Below are positions 1 through 7,958 of a stretch of DNA of 64,000 nucleotides, piece after piece. The notes beneath the pieces were generated by a model. That model searched no databases and was not told the origin of the DNA. It saw nothing but the letters and a program-made list of their open reading frames with translations. Both the position numbers and the translations under genes were made by a program. The stretch is from TMED27 sp964350435 (GTDB taxonomy: Bacteria > Pseudomonadota > Alphaproteobacteria > Micavibrionales > Micavibrionaceae): positions 43,069 through 107,068 of the forward strand of contig CAYGJS010000002.1 in NCBI GenBank assembly GCA_964350435.1, read 5' to 3'. Positions within the stretch are counted from its first letter, which is position 1. Every line of letters begins with the position of its first letter.

Positions 1-2
1 CA

Positions 3-383
3 TCGTGCATCCACGCTTATGACATTAAACCCTTCACCAAAGACGGAATTAAACATGTGCGCTTTAAGATCAACCCGCTGCAAAAAAACAAACGGCTGGT
101 TGTAGAGTGCGAAGCCCCCCTCTCCGACCACCGCAACGTCACCAGCTCAAACGGCGAGCGCGACAAACGCTATGTCATTAAAACCCCTCTTGTCATCGGC
201 GAGAAAAAAATCACCGCCGAGGTCACGCTGGCCTCCCGCCATAAAATGACCTTCCGCATGCTGCTCGGGCGCGACGCAATCGCAAAAGCAAAATTCACCG
301 TCGACCCCGTAAAATCTTTTTTACTGGGCAAAAAATCCAACGCCGAAGACCTCTACACACCCGCTTCAGGAGAACCAGAATGA
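3..383 (+). CDS. rimB: RimB-type (RimK-associated) aspartic-protease-fold protein, 3' part
   Basis: The reading frame is open to the left edge, so the N-terminus is missing; the GTG at 57 is internal. The visible 126 residues match the C-terminal part of the COG4067/PF05618 family, often annotated as ATP-dependent zinc protease: HAYDI near the left edge, then SSNGER, RYVIKTPL, a VTLASR segment, MLLGRDA and a final FLLG. Members of this family are genetically coupled to the ATP-grasp ligase RimK and are thought to oppose or tune its glutamate-tail activity. Here the stop overlaps the rimK start as ATGA (380-383), so the two are translationally coupled, which supports the assignment. The first catalytic segment lies outside the window and cannot be checked. 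Confidence 0.8.
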   Translation, partial: SCIHAYDIKPFTKDGIKHVRFKINPLQKNKRLVVECEAPLSDHRNVTSSNGERDKRYVIKTPLVIGEKKITAEVTLASRHKMTFRMLLGRDAIAKAKFTVDPVKSFLLGKKSNAEDLYTPASGEPE

Positions 384-1363
384 AAATAGCCGTTTTCGCC
401 ACCGACCCCGATCTGTACTCCAATAAACGCCTGATGGAAGCCGGAGAAGAACGCGGCCACCAGATGCGCTTCATCTCCATCCGCAACTGTTATATGGACA
501 TCACCGCCCGCAAGCCTGAAATTCATTATCGCGGCGACGAAGTCCTCGAAAAATTTGACGCCGTAATCCCGCGCATCCGCCCGTCCCTAACCTTCTACGG
601 CATGGCGGTTTTGCGCCAGTTTGAAATGCAAGGCGCATACCTGCTCAACGGCCCGATCTCGATTGGCCGCGCCCAAGACAAACTCCGCACCATGCAGCTA
701 CTATGCAGCAAAAACATCAACATTCCGCGCACAGGCTTCGCCAACTCGCCGCTCGACACCAAGGACATGATCAAGATCGTTGGCGGTGCGCCCGTTGTGA
801 TTAAGCTTCTTGAAGGCACACAAGGCAAAGGCGTGGTTCTGGCCGAAACCGCCAAAGCCGCAGAATCCGTGATCAACGCCTTTAAGAGCCTGAAAGCCAA
901 CATCCTCGTGCAGGAATATATAAAGGAATCCGCAGGCACAGACCTGCGGTGTTTCGTCGTCGGCGAAAAGGTCATCGCCTCTATGGAGCGACGCGCCGCA
1001 GAAGGCGAATTCCGCGCCAATATCCATCTGGGCGGCACAGGCCACAAGGTAAAAATCACACCGGAAGAGCGCAAAATCTCCATCGCCGCCGCGCGCGAAC
1101 TCGGACTTAAAGTCTGCGGTGTCGACCTCATCCGCTCCCACACCGGCCCCAAGGTCTTGGAAGTCAACTCCTCCCCCGGCCTCGAAGGCGTTGAAGGAGC
1201 CACAGGCAAAGACATCGCCGGCCTCATGATCGAACACATCGAAAAACAGGTCGAAAAAAACACCAAAAGGCCAAAGAACAAAAAGCGCGAAAAAAATAGC
1301 TATTCTACCCGCAAGGGCATAGGATGGGCTCTATTCAAACGAAAGAGATTCCCATCCGTATAA
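380..1363 (+). CDS. rimK: RimK-family ATP-grasp alpha-L-glutamate ligase
   Basis: 327 residues with the RimK layout: an N-terminal pre-ATP-grasp domain to about residue 100, a glycine-rich ATP loop EGTQGKG at 145-151, QEYIKES followed by GTDLRCFVVG, and the metal-binding EVNSSPG near residue 260. RimK enzymes add glutamate residues to the C-terminus of ribosomal protein S6 or make related amide bonds using ATP. The start overlaps the stop of the upstream protease gene. The C-terminus carries about 30 extra basic residues (KNKKREK and on) and runs 40 nt into the next gene, which is longer than the family norm. The exact substrate here is inferred, because RimK paralogues differ in what they ligate. 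Confidence 0.9.
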   Translation: MKIAVFATDPDLYSNKRLMEAGEERGHQMRFISIRNCYMDITARKPEIHYRGDEVLEKFDAVIPRIRPSLTFYGMAVLRQFEMQGAYLLNGPISIGRAQDKLRTMQLLCSKNINIPRTGFANSPLDTKDMIKIVGGAPVVIKLLEGTQGKGVVLAETAKAAESVINAFKSLKANILVQEYIKESAGTDLRCFVVGEKVIASMERRAAEGEFRANIHLGGTGHKVKITPEERKISIAAARELGLKVCGVDLIRSHTGPKVLEVNSSPGLEGVEGATGKDIAGLMIEHIEKQVEKNTKRPKNKKREKNSYSTRKGIGWALFKRKRFPSV

Positions 1364-1794
1364 TCTTCGTAGCATTGCTGCTTTTAACCTCCTCCTGCAC
1401 CGCAACACCGAATCCAGCGCAGAAAGAGGTCAATACGCCCCGTCTGGACTTCCTGTTTCGCTTCTTCGATTACAACGAAGCCGCGTTCGCATACAAGCGC
1501 CACTGCCTTCCGACAAGTGAACCGATCAATAAAAAATTCCAAAGCACGATGGACTTCGTCGCCAATGAACTTCTGCGCGAAGGCGAAAGAGATAATCCAA
1601 ATTTCAAACCGGAATACGTCAAAAACATTATCATGGAACGCCGCAATCGCCTCCAATATGATCTGGACACCATGAGTATGAAAGAAGGCTGCGCTTCAGA
1701 ATCCGCACAAACCGCCAGAGCGCATTACGAAGAATTCAGCAAATACGACCTTCCCGAAATCCGCAAATTCATCGACGAGCAAACGACAAAATAA
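1324..1794 (+). CDS. Putative lipoprotein of unknown function
   Basis: 156 residues. A hydrophobic stretch (IIFVALLLLTSSC, ending at residue 25) followed by a cysteine looks like a lipoprotein signal, although threonine at the -3 position is not ideal. The mature part is charged, helical and without recognised motifs; it has two further cysteines (in HCLPTSE and EGCASE) that could pair in the periplasm. The ATG at 1324 follows an AGGGCATAGG stretch and overlaps the end of rimK by 40 nt, so it is probably the last gene of the rimB-rimK operon. I do not recognise a family. Confidence 0.6.
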   Translation: MGSIQTKEIPIRIIFVALLLLTSSCTATPNPAQKEVNTPRLDFLFRFFDYNEAAFAYKRHCLPTSEPINKKFQSTMDFVANELLREGERDNPNFKPEYVKNIIMERRNRLQYDLDTMSMKEGCASESAQTARAHYEEFSKYDLPEIRKFIDEQTTK

Positions 1795-1840
1795 TAAATA
1801 CATAAGAAAAATTTGACACGCGAATCAAAACCTGTCATTG

Positions 1841-1984
1841 ATGCGCCACAATTTGTTAAATCTTCTCAATGATTTGGGAATAGAGCTTACAGAAAAAACT
1901 GTCCGAACCTTTAAATATCGGATACGTGATTCCCAAGACTTGACGTCTTACGCCTCACTTTTTTTCAGCAAAGTTCACTTTTGA
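1841..1984 (+). CDS. Possible 47-residue small protein (weak)
   Basis: A short open frame in the 267-nt gap before the helicase. The product starts MRHNLLNLLNDLGIELTEKT and continues with an arginine/lysine-rich helix (KYRIRDSQ), which reads like the first helices of a DNA-binding domain. A TTGACA at 1814-1819 could be a -35 box. No clear Shine-Dalgarno sequence is present. It could also be a decayed fragment of a larger gene, or chance. Nothing else stands out in this gap. Confidence 0.25.
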   Translation: MRHNLLNLLNDLGIELTEKTVRTFKYRIRDSQDLTSYASLFFSKVHF

Positions 1985-2061
1985 CAAGATGAACCGCCTT
2001 TAAGGCCTATCCCGCGCGTTGTGCGCTGGAAGTGCTTTGTTGGAAACAGAAAGATATTAAA

Positions 2062-3639
2062 ATGACCACATTTGCAGGCTTCGGCCTCTCGCAAGAGTTG
2101 AACACATCACTCTTGAAAATGAACTACTCTGCCCCAACCCCGATTCAATCACAGGCCATTCCGCTGGCACTGCAAGGCCGCGACATTCTCGGCTCTGCAC
2201 AAACCGGCACAGGTAAAACTGCGGCCTTCAGCATTCCACTGGTCGAGGCGCTGCTGCGCTCTCCTAAAGGCAAAGCCCTAGTCTTAACCCCAACCCGCGA
2301 ACTCGCGAAACAGGTGCTGGATGTCATTCACCAGCTCATCGGCCACAACAGCGGCCTTCGCACCGCCTTCATTATCGGCGGAGAGCATATGGGCAAACAG
2401 TTTAACCAGCTCCGCAATAACCCCCGCATCATCGTCGGCACGCCAGGCCGCATTAACGATCACCTTGATCGCGGCTCGCTGGATCTTTCCGATGCCGGCT
2501 TCCTCGTCTTGGATGAAACCGACCGCATGCTCGACATGGGCTTCGGCGTTCAACTCGACCGCATCGCCGCCCATTTGCCGAAACAACGTCAGACCTTGAT
2601 GTTCTCTGCCACTCTGCCGAAAGGCATTATCGCCCTCTCCGGCAAATACCTCAATAACCCGGAGCGCGTATCCGTTGGTGAAACCAACATCATCGCCCCA
2701 AAAATCAAACAAGACGTTATTCGCGTAGAGCAACCTGAAAAATATCAGGAACTGCAAGTGCAGCTAGCCGAACGCAGCGGATCTGTGATCATCTTTGTAA
2801 AGACAAAGCACAACGCCGACCGTATGGCAGATAAACTCCGCAAAGACGGTCACACCTCGCAAGGGCTTCACGGGGATTTACGCCAGAACAAACGCGACAG
2901 CGTCATGCGCAATTTCCGCGCCCAGAACTTCCGCATTCTAGTGGCCACAGACATCGCCGCCCGCGGCCTTGATGTTCCTCATATCGAGCATGTGATTAAC
3001 TATGATCTTCCGCAAGTAGCCGAGGACTTCATTCACCGCATGGGTCGCACAGCGCGCGCTGGAGCCGAAGGCTCCGCCGTCAGCTTTGTAGCCTCGCAAG
3101 ATGGTCGCAAATGGCATGCCATCGAGCGCCTTTTAAACCCCGATGCTGCAAATGACTTCCATGAAGAACCACAGCGCAAAAACAAAGCGCGCCGCAAGCC
3201 TTACCATGGCCGCCCGGAAGGATCAAAAAGACCGGAAAAAACATTCGCCAAGAAGCATTTTTCAAACCCCGAAGATCGCGCAGCAGCAAAATCAGCCGAC
3301 AAACAGCGCCCGCAAAAGCGCAGTGAAAACCGTGCAGACAGACCTTTCGAAACTAAGAAATTCGAAGGCCGTAAATTTGAAGACCGCAAATCCGAAGGCA
3401 AGTCATTCGAAGGTAAAAAATTCGAAGGCAAACGCCCACAAAACCATGACGAAAAACCTGCAAAGCCTTATATCGGCAAACGCACCCAAAGCGGAAAAAA
3501 CAAACCATCGGGCAACGCCAAACCATTCGGCAAACCCAATACCGGTTTCAAAAAGAACCCCGGCAGCTTCAAACAAGACGGCAGCGCCCCTGCAAAAAGA
3601 CGCGGCCCCGCAAAGCCTAATCATAAAAAATTCGCGTAA
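2062..3639 (+). CDS. rhlE: DEAD-box ATP-dependent RNA helicase, RhlE-like
   Basis: 525 residues from the ATG at 2062; an upstream GTG at 2032 is in frame, but the helicase homology starts at MTTFAGFGL. Motifs in order: Q motif (APTPIQSQAIP), motif I TGTGKT (about 49-54), PTREL, GTPGR, motif II DETD at 151-154, SAT, ARGLD near 300 and HRMGRTAR near 325. Motif II reads DETD rather than DEAD; the catalytic D-E pair is kept. After residue 365 comes a long basic, disordered tail with repeats of the form K-F-E-G, likely an RNA-binding region. Such helicases act in ribosome assembly and RNA turnover, often in the cold. It is probably monocistronic. Confidence 0.93.
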   Translation: MTTFAGFGLSQELNTSLLKMNYSAPTPIQSQAIPLALQGRDILGSAQTGTGKTAAFSIPLVEALLRSPKGKALVLTPTRELAKQVLDVIHQLIGHNSGLRTAFIIGGEHMGKQFNQLRNNPRIIVGTPGRINDHLDRGSLDLSDAGFLVLDETDRMLDMGFGVQLDRIAAHLPKQRQTLMFSATLPKGIIALSGKYLNNPERVSVGETNIIAPKIKQDVIRVEQPEKYQELQVQLAERSGSVIIFVKTKHNADRMADKLRKDGHTSQGLHGDLRQNKRDSVMRNFRAQNFRILVATDIAARGLDVPHIEHVINYDLPQVAEDFIHRMGRTARAGAEGSAVSFVASQDGRKWHAIERLLNPDAANDFHEEPQRKNKARRKPYHGRPEGSKRPEKTFAKKHFSNPEDRAAAKSADKQRPQKRSENRADRPFETKKFEGRKFEDRKSEGKSFEGKKFEGKRPQNHDEKPAKPYIGKRTQSGKNKPSGNAKPFGKPNTGFKKNPGSFKQDGSAPAKRRGPAKPNHKKFA

Positions 3640-3712
3640 GCGGATATAAGGGTTGTGTTACGACACCCCTCATGCTAAACACACGCATAAATTGAAAATT
3701 TAAGGATTTTTT

Positions 3713-3934
3713 ATGCGCGTGTATAGCCCACACTATCAGCATAAATCTAGCCGTACAGAACTCAAAGCGGCTGTTTTTGCGCTGTTTTTATGCCTGTGCC
3801 TTATTACAGTCATAAGTTTATCTATCGTCAATATGGGACCACTGATCATCGGCACTGAAATGAACGCAAATGGGACTGTTGAGTATTTATGCCTTGGCAA
3901 TCATTGTGAAAATTTAACACCAATGGATTGGTAA
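3713..3934 (+). CDS. Small single-span membrane protein
   Basis: 73 residues, preceded by TTAAGGA eight bases before the ATG. Residues about 19-40 form one strongly hydrophobic helix (AAVFALFLCLCLITVISLSI). The N-terminus is basic, and the short C-terminal part holds two cysteines (CLGNHC) that could form a disulfide or bind a metal outside the membrane. A clear intrinsic terminator follows, so it is a self-contained transcription unit. No family recognised. Confidence 0.6.
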   Translation: MRVYSPHYQHKSSRTELKAAVFALFLCLCLITVISLSIVNMGPLIIGTEMNANGTVEYLCLGNHCENLTPMDW

Positions 3935-3957
3935 AATCTCCCTGTTTGAGACAAAAG

Positions 3958-3980
3958 AAAAGCCCCGTTATGGGGCTTTT
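3958..3980 (+). terminator. Rho-independent terminator
   Basis: AAAAGCCCC, loop GTTAT, GGGGCTTTT: a perfect 9-bp stem with A and T arms. It lies between the end of the small membrane protein and the end of the convergent VOC gene and could serve both strands. Confidence 0.9.
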
Positions 3981-4023
3981 ATAGTGGGTTTGGGGAATTA
4001 CTCATGGGGTCAAGTAAACCTGT

Positions 4024-4461
4024 TTAAACACAGTCAGAAACAAAAACTTTCTCTTCGCTACCGTCTTGCTTTATAAAACCATGCATCTGCACGTTTTGAG
4101 AAACATCAATCAAAATTCCATTCGGATCTTCGATCATAAAATGCAATCGCCCGCAGCACGACTCTGAGGGTTCCGAAACAAGATCAAGCCCCTCCCAATA
4201 CGCGGCCATATAGCTGGCTCTCGCGTCTGTAACCGGCATGGACAAAATCATCCCCTGCACAGGGCGGCGATACGCCTGTGGGATCTGTTCATGATCCTTA
4301 TCGATAATCGCCAGATGACTGTCTCGAAAACCCTCGCGTTTCATCACAACATAGCCCGGCATTTCCAAAGCCACGACGAAATCGAAAAAATCTTCGTAAA
4401 AATTAACGCTCTGCGCCAAGTTCTTGGCACATATAATAGGATATGAATATTGCGAAAACAT
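4024..4461 (-). CDS. VOC-superfamily (glyoxalase/bleomycin-resistance fold) protein
   Basis: 145 residues from the ATG at 4461, which has an AAGGAG six bases upstream; a GTG at 4488 in the same frame lacks such a site. The chain shows the VOC pattern: NLAQSVNFYEDFFDF near the N-terminus, and HFMIEDPNGILIDVSQ near the C-terminus, where the first glutamate after the second strand and the DPNG turn are typical metal-site surroundings. VOC proteins include glyoxalases, dioxygenases and drug-binding proteins; the substrate cannot be told. It is transcribed divergently from a TetR regulator with two operators between them, so it is very likely that regulator's target. Confidence 0.85.
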   Translation of the reverse strand: MFSQYSYPIICAKNLAQSVNFYEDFFDFVVALEMPGYVVMKREGFRDSHLAIIDKDHEQIPQAYRRPVQGMILSMPVTDARASYMAAYWEGLDLVSEPSESCCGRLHFMIEDPNGILIDVSQNVQMHGFIKQDGSEEKVFVSDCV

Positions 4462-4529
4462 TCTTAACTCCTTCCATTTTTCAGACACACTCTGAATTAC
4501 TGTCGTTTGGCCATTTGACCTTTTTTTTA

Positions 4530-4550
4530 TTTACTGACATACTGTCAATA
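4530..4550. promoter_or_regulatory. TetR-type operator, copy 1
   Basis: TGACA-TAC-TGTCA inverted repeat within TTTACTGACATACTGTCAATA. It shares its flanks with a second copy 33 bp away, in the divergent region between the VOC gene and the tetR gene. Confidence 0.75.
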
Positions 4551-4562
4551 TAACTATATAAA

Positions 4563-4583
4563 TTTACTGACAGTGTGTCAATA
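4563..4583. promoter_or_regulatory. TetR-type operator, copy 2
   Basis: TGACA-GTG-TGTCA inverted repeat. Its outer bases (TTTAC left, ATA right) match copy 1, and only the three central bases differ. The 33-bp offset is about three helical turns, so two dimers would sit on the same face of the DNA. Confidence 0.75.
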
Positions 4584-4636
4584 AAATCTGCAAAGAAAAA
4601 ACAAAAATCTTATAACCCATTGTAAAATAATAAAAA

Positions 4637-5245
4637 ATGAGCAAGCGCCAAGGCCCAAACAAAGAGAATTTGGAAGAAACACGCCAGACTTTTTTGGATA
4701 TTGCCACCATAGAATTCACCGAATATGGCTATAATCAGGCCTCCACCAGCCGAATCGTTGAAAACTCCGGCATGGCAAGAGGCTCTCTTTATTATCATTT
4801 CGGCGATAAACAAGGGCTTTTCAGAGCCGTATACGAAGAGATGCTGGCAACGGCCCTCAAAAATGTTTCTAAAAAAATGGATCAGGAAAACAATAACTGG
4901 AAAGCCCTCATCATCGGCGCGGAAGCTTTCCTTGATCTCTGCAGCGACAAAGCCTTTCGCAAAATCACCCTTCTCGAATCTCAAGCCGCCATAAGCTTCG
5001 AAGAACGCATAGAAATCCATCGCAGAACCCTGCTCGGCAAACTCCAGCTTTTGCTTAAAGAACTCCTGCACGAAGGCTACTTCCCCGGCCACACCATCCA
5101 GACAATCACAACCTTTATATTTGGAATTCTCGGTGAAATCGGGCGAGTCTTTGACTTCAGCCAGGATATAGAATCAGACCTTAAAACCTATAAATCCAGC
5201 TTTGTCAGCAGCATCACCGCAATGGCGGGCGCAAAAGCCGCTTAA
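4637..5245 (+). CDS. TetR/AcrR-family transcriptional regulator
   Basis: 202 residues. The N-terminal helix-turn-helix is typical (FTEYGYNQASTSRIVENSG, then GSLYYHFGDKQGLF at about 50-63). The rest is the helical ligand-binding and dimer domain, with no family-specific signature I recognise. It most likely represses itself and the divergent VOC gene through the two palindromes at 4530-4583. There is no good ribosome binding site before the ATG at 4637. Its stop overlaps that of the convergent gene by 4 nt (TTAA). Confidence 0.92.
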   Translation: MSKRQGPNKENLEETRQTFLDIATIEFTEYGYNQASTSRIVENSGMARGSLYYHFGDKQGLFRAVYEEMLATALKNVSKKMDQENNNWKALIIGAEAFLDLCSDKAFRKITLLESQAAISFEERIEIHRRTLLGKLQLLLKELLHEGYFPGHTIQTITTFIFGILGEIGRVFDFSQDIESDLKTYKSSFVSSITAMAGAKAA

Positions 5246-5952
5246 ACGCCAGCCTTAATCATCGCCGCCTGCGCTTTTTTCAAAACCTCAATTTCATTTT
5301 GCAACCGAAACGCCTCAGCCTGATACTCTGGCTCCGAAAAAATAATTTCATTCTTCACAACATCAATGGTCATGTCCGAACGGTGAATATAATAAAACTC
5401 CAAAAGCTTTTGCACTTTTTGAAAAATATCCTGATCGGCGGTAAAAAATTGTAAATACGGCTCCGCTTGCTGAGACTGTAACAATGCCCATTTTTGAATT
5501 GCCCGCTCTCCCTCATCATCCGGCAAACGCGCAATCAAATTCCGCATTCTGATATCGGTATTGGTAAACATGGAAACAATTTTCTCCATCTGCAACTGCA
5601 ACTCCATATTCGTCCGCACACCAAGATTATAATTCTCAACAACAAATTCCGGTGCCCGCAAATGAACCGGCGCAACCAAATCCATATAAACTTTACGCAA
5701 GGATTTGTAGGAATGCGCCTCTTTGTCCAGTTCCTGAATAAACCCGTTCAACGCAGCTTCGAATTCGGAATATAAGGCCCGCTTCGCTTCATACCGCTTC
5801 TTGACCGACATTTCCCGAACAGGCCCTTCCGCAGGCTCAGGAGAAATTTCAGAAACCCCTCCCCTGCTGCTCTTATACAAGTACGCGCCGCCCGCCGCCA
5901 AAACCACAATCAACGCCGCCAATAAAGCAATTTTCCAAGGTTGTATGCTCAA
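5242..5952 (-). CDS. Membrane-anchored coiled-coil protein of unknown function
   Basis: 236 residues from a TTG at 5952; an AAGGAG lies 8 nt upstream and the start overlaps the stop of the nucleosidase gene (TATTGAGC). Longer reading frames start inside that gene and lack a binding site. After a short head comes one membrane helix (IALLAALIVVLAAGGAYLY, about 7-26). A proline/glutamate-rich linker follows, and then a long, charged, mostly helical region without known motifs, ending in a heptad-like stretch (FRLQNEIEVLKKAQAAM). It is probably anchored in the inner membrane with a periplasmic helical body. It is translationally coupled to the nucleosidase, but no functional link is evident. Confidence 0.6.
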   Translation of the reverse strand: MSIQPWKIALLAALIVVLAAGGAYLYKSSRGGVSEISPEPAEGPVREMSVKKRYEAKRALYSEFEAALNGFIQELDKEAHSYKSLRKVYMDLVAPVHLRAPEFVVENYNLGVRTNMELQLQMEKIVSMFTNTDIRMRNLIARLPDDEGERAIQKWALLQSQQAEPYLQFFTADQDIFQKVQKLLEFYYIHRSDMTIDVVKNEIIFSEPEYQAEAFRLQNEIEVLKKAQAAMIKAGV

Positions 5953-6506
5953 TACCCAATCTCCTTCAAAGCATGACTCAAGGCTTTCGCCGCCTTGCCC
6001 AATGTCTCGTTCCAATCCTCATGCGCGCTGTCATCCGCCCCGTCAGAAACATATTTCAAACACACAAAACCAATCCCCTCACGCTGACAAATCAGAGACA
6101 AAGCATACGCCTCCATATCAACACAATCAAATGCCGCACTCTCACCGCTGGTGGCAAAATTATCACCCGACCCGCAAACACCCCCCACCAGCGCAGAAAT
6201 CCGTTCCCCATGAACAATCTCCACCGGATCATCCGAAAACGGCGTTTGAAATTTCGCAAACCCCAGCGCGGTCACATCCATATCCCGCTGCACAAACCGC
6301 GTAGGATTAAGCACCGCCCCACGCGGATGCTTGCGACTGCCGACGGTCCCCAAATTAATCACCACCGAAGGCCGCTCTTTATGAATCCGCGAAGCCAGCG
6401 CATACGCCGCGTTCACCTTGCCAATACCGGTATGAAGCACGTCATAACCCTCAAAGACGTTCTGACTTTCCTGCTCCATCGCAAAAACAAGCAAAGGCTT
6501 CATCAT
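5949..6506 (-). CDS. Nucleoside phosphorylase-superfamily nucleosidase (MTA/SAH-nucleosidase-like)
   Basis: 185 residues, short for the PNP_UDP_1 fold (usually 220-250). Seen: GIGKVNAA near the N-terminus, NLGTVGS, then VDMEAYAL with the ribose-binding Met-Glu, and KYVSDGADDS with the catalytic Asp of the SD(G)AD motif. These match 5'-methylthioadenosine/S-adenosylhomocysteine nucleosidases or the related hopanoid/futalosine nucleosidases; the exact base is not decidable. The 10-nt gap to the MFS gene upstream suggests a shared operon on the minus strand (MFS, nucleosidase, coiled-coil protein). Confidence 0.8.
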   Translation of the reverse strand: MMKPLLVFAMEQESQNVFEGYDVLHTGIGKVNAAYALASRIHKERPSVVINLGTVGSRKHPRGAVLNPTRFVQRDMDVTALGFAKFQTPFSDDPVEIVHGERISALVGGVCGSGDNFATSGESAAFDCVDMEAYALSLICQREGIGFVCLKYVSDGADDSAHEDWNETLGKAAKALSHALKEIGY

Positions 6507-6516
6507 ACAATTCCAA

Positions 6517-7812
6517 TCAATCTAAATTCCGCAATGACGGCATCTTAAACAAAATCCCCGCCACCAATACAGTCAAAACTGACACAATCAAATAAAGTGC
6601 CACAACGCTGATTCCAAAAGACAACAAGCCAATAGAAAAAACCGCAGCAATTAAAACAAAAACCGCATCCATCATGTTAGAACTGGAAATCACCCGGCTG
6701 CGGAACTGTTCTTCCGCTCTATGCTGCACAATAGCCCTCAACGGAACAACATAAAACCCGCACGCAACCGCTTGCAAAAACGTATCCACCAGCAACCGCA
6801 CACCATGAACGCTGGATAAAAACGTCGGCAAATCATGAAGACTGCCGTCAAGAGGCACCGGATAAGCCTTGGCCGCAAAATAAATATCAACCCCGAAAAG
6901 CCCCATAAACAAACAAGCCACAGGAACAAAAACACCATCAGGACGTGCCTTTAAAAATCGGTGGTTCAATAATCCACCAACCACAATCCCGACAGAAAAC
7001 ATCAGCATGAACATCGCCAATACAATATTATCCGCGCCCAAAGTCGTTTTGGCAAAATTCGGAAATTGCGCATGAAACGTCGAGGCCACAAAATAAAAAT
7101 ACGAGGTCCCCAAAATCGCCACCATAACGCTCGCACGCTGACGAAGCGCATCCCTGACCACCCCAATCGCCTGCCCCAATATATCAAACGACAAATTCAA
7201 ATCCGGCTGCGGCGGCTTGGCTGTCGGAACAAACCGCGAAGCCACATACCCCATAATCGCCGCCACAAAAAGCACACCGGAAACCATGATCTTTCCACCC
7301 TCAAGCGGCGCCAGCAAAGTGCCGATAATTGTCCCCAGCAAAATCGCAATATATGTCCCAGAACTCACCAGACCATTCCCCGCCACCAGCTCGTCTTCAT
7401 TTAAATGCTGCGGCAAAATGGCGAATTTACTGGGGCTGAAAAACGCCGACTGCGCGCCCAAGGCCAGAAGAACAATAAATGCCAGATACAGATCACCAAT
7501 AAACAAAACCACAATCGCAAACAGCGCAATAACAACCTCGACAAACTTAATCCAGCCAATCATAACGGCCTTATCAAATTTATCGCTCATATTCCCCGCC
7601 AGCGGTGTCACCAAAATAAACGGCAAGATAAAAAGCGCCGAAGCAACCGCAATCAAAACAGCCGGATCCCACCCATCAATGTCCCACAACCCATAAGCGA
7701 TCAAAACCATCAACGCGGTTTTCAGCAGGTAATCATTAAAGGCACCCAAAAACTGAACCAGAAAAAGAGGTAAAAACCTTCTGGATCTAAGAAGAACAAA
7801 CTGATTGGCCAT
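6517..7812 (-). CDS. MFS transporter, LplT (lysophospholipid flippase)-like
   Basis: 431 residues with about 12 hydrophobic segments. The N-terminal sequence FLPLFLVQFLGAFNDYLLKTA and the loop NMSDKFDK between helices 2 and 3 match the LplT branch of MFS carriers, as does PSKFAILPQ with LNEDELVAGNGL after helix 4. LplT moves lysophospholipids from the outer to the inner leaflet of the inner membrane for reacylation; the partner acyltransferase Aas, often fused or adjacent, is absent here. Substrate is inferred from similarity only. First gene of a minus-strand operon. Confidence 0.75.
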   Translation of the reverse strand: MANQFVLLRSRRFLPLFLVQFLGAFNDYLLKTALMVLIAYGLWDIDGWDPAVLIAVASALFILPFILVTPLAGNMSDKFDKAVMIGWIKFVEVVIALFAIVVLFIGDLYLAFIVLLALGAQSAFFSPSKFAILPQHLNEDELVAGNGLVSSGTYIAILLGTIIGTLLAPLEGGKIMVSGVLFVAAIMGYVASRFVPTAKPPQPDLNLSFDILGQAIGVVRDALRQRASVMVAILGTSYFYFVASTFHAQFPNFAKTTLGADNIVLAMFMLMFSVGIVVGGLLNHRFLKARPDGVFVPVACLFMGLFGVDIYFAAKAYPVPLDGSLHDLPTFLSSVHGVRLLVDTFLQAVACGFYVVPLRAIVQHRAEEQFRSRVISSSNMMDAVFVLIAAVFSIGLLSFGISVVALYLIVSVLTVLVAGILFKMPSLRNLD

Positions 7813-7958
7813 AAAGCAACACTCTCTTACAAAAATTTATCAACTTTAACACGACCCGAAAGGATTTACCCGCCCATTATAAAATATTATTTCCTTGCTT
7901 TAATGACTTAAAAACCACTAGATTCTTTGCGTTAACAACATAAAAAAGCCAATTTTAT

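Noticed and set aside
595..1281. Long minus-strand open frames opposite rimK
   Set aside because: They mirror the rimK gene, have low-complexity Ser/Arg or Phe/Gly composition and no binding site.
5953..6015. Upstream start for the coiled-coil protein
   Set aside because: It would lie in the nucleosidase gene; the TTG at 5952 has an AAGGAG at the right spacing.
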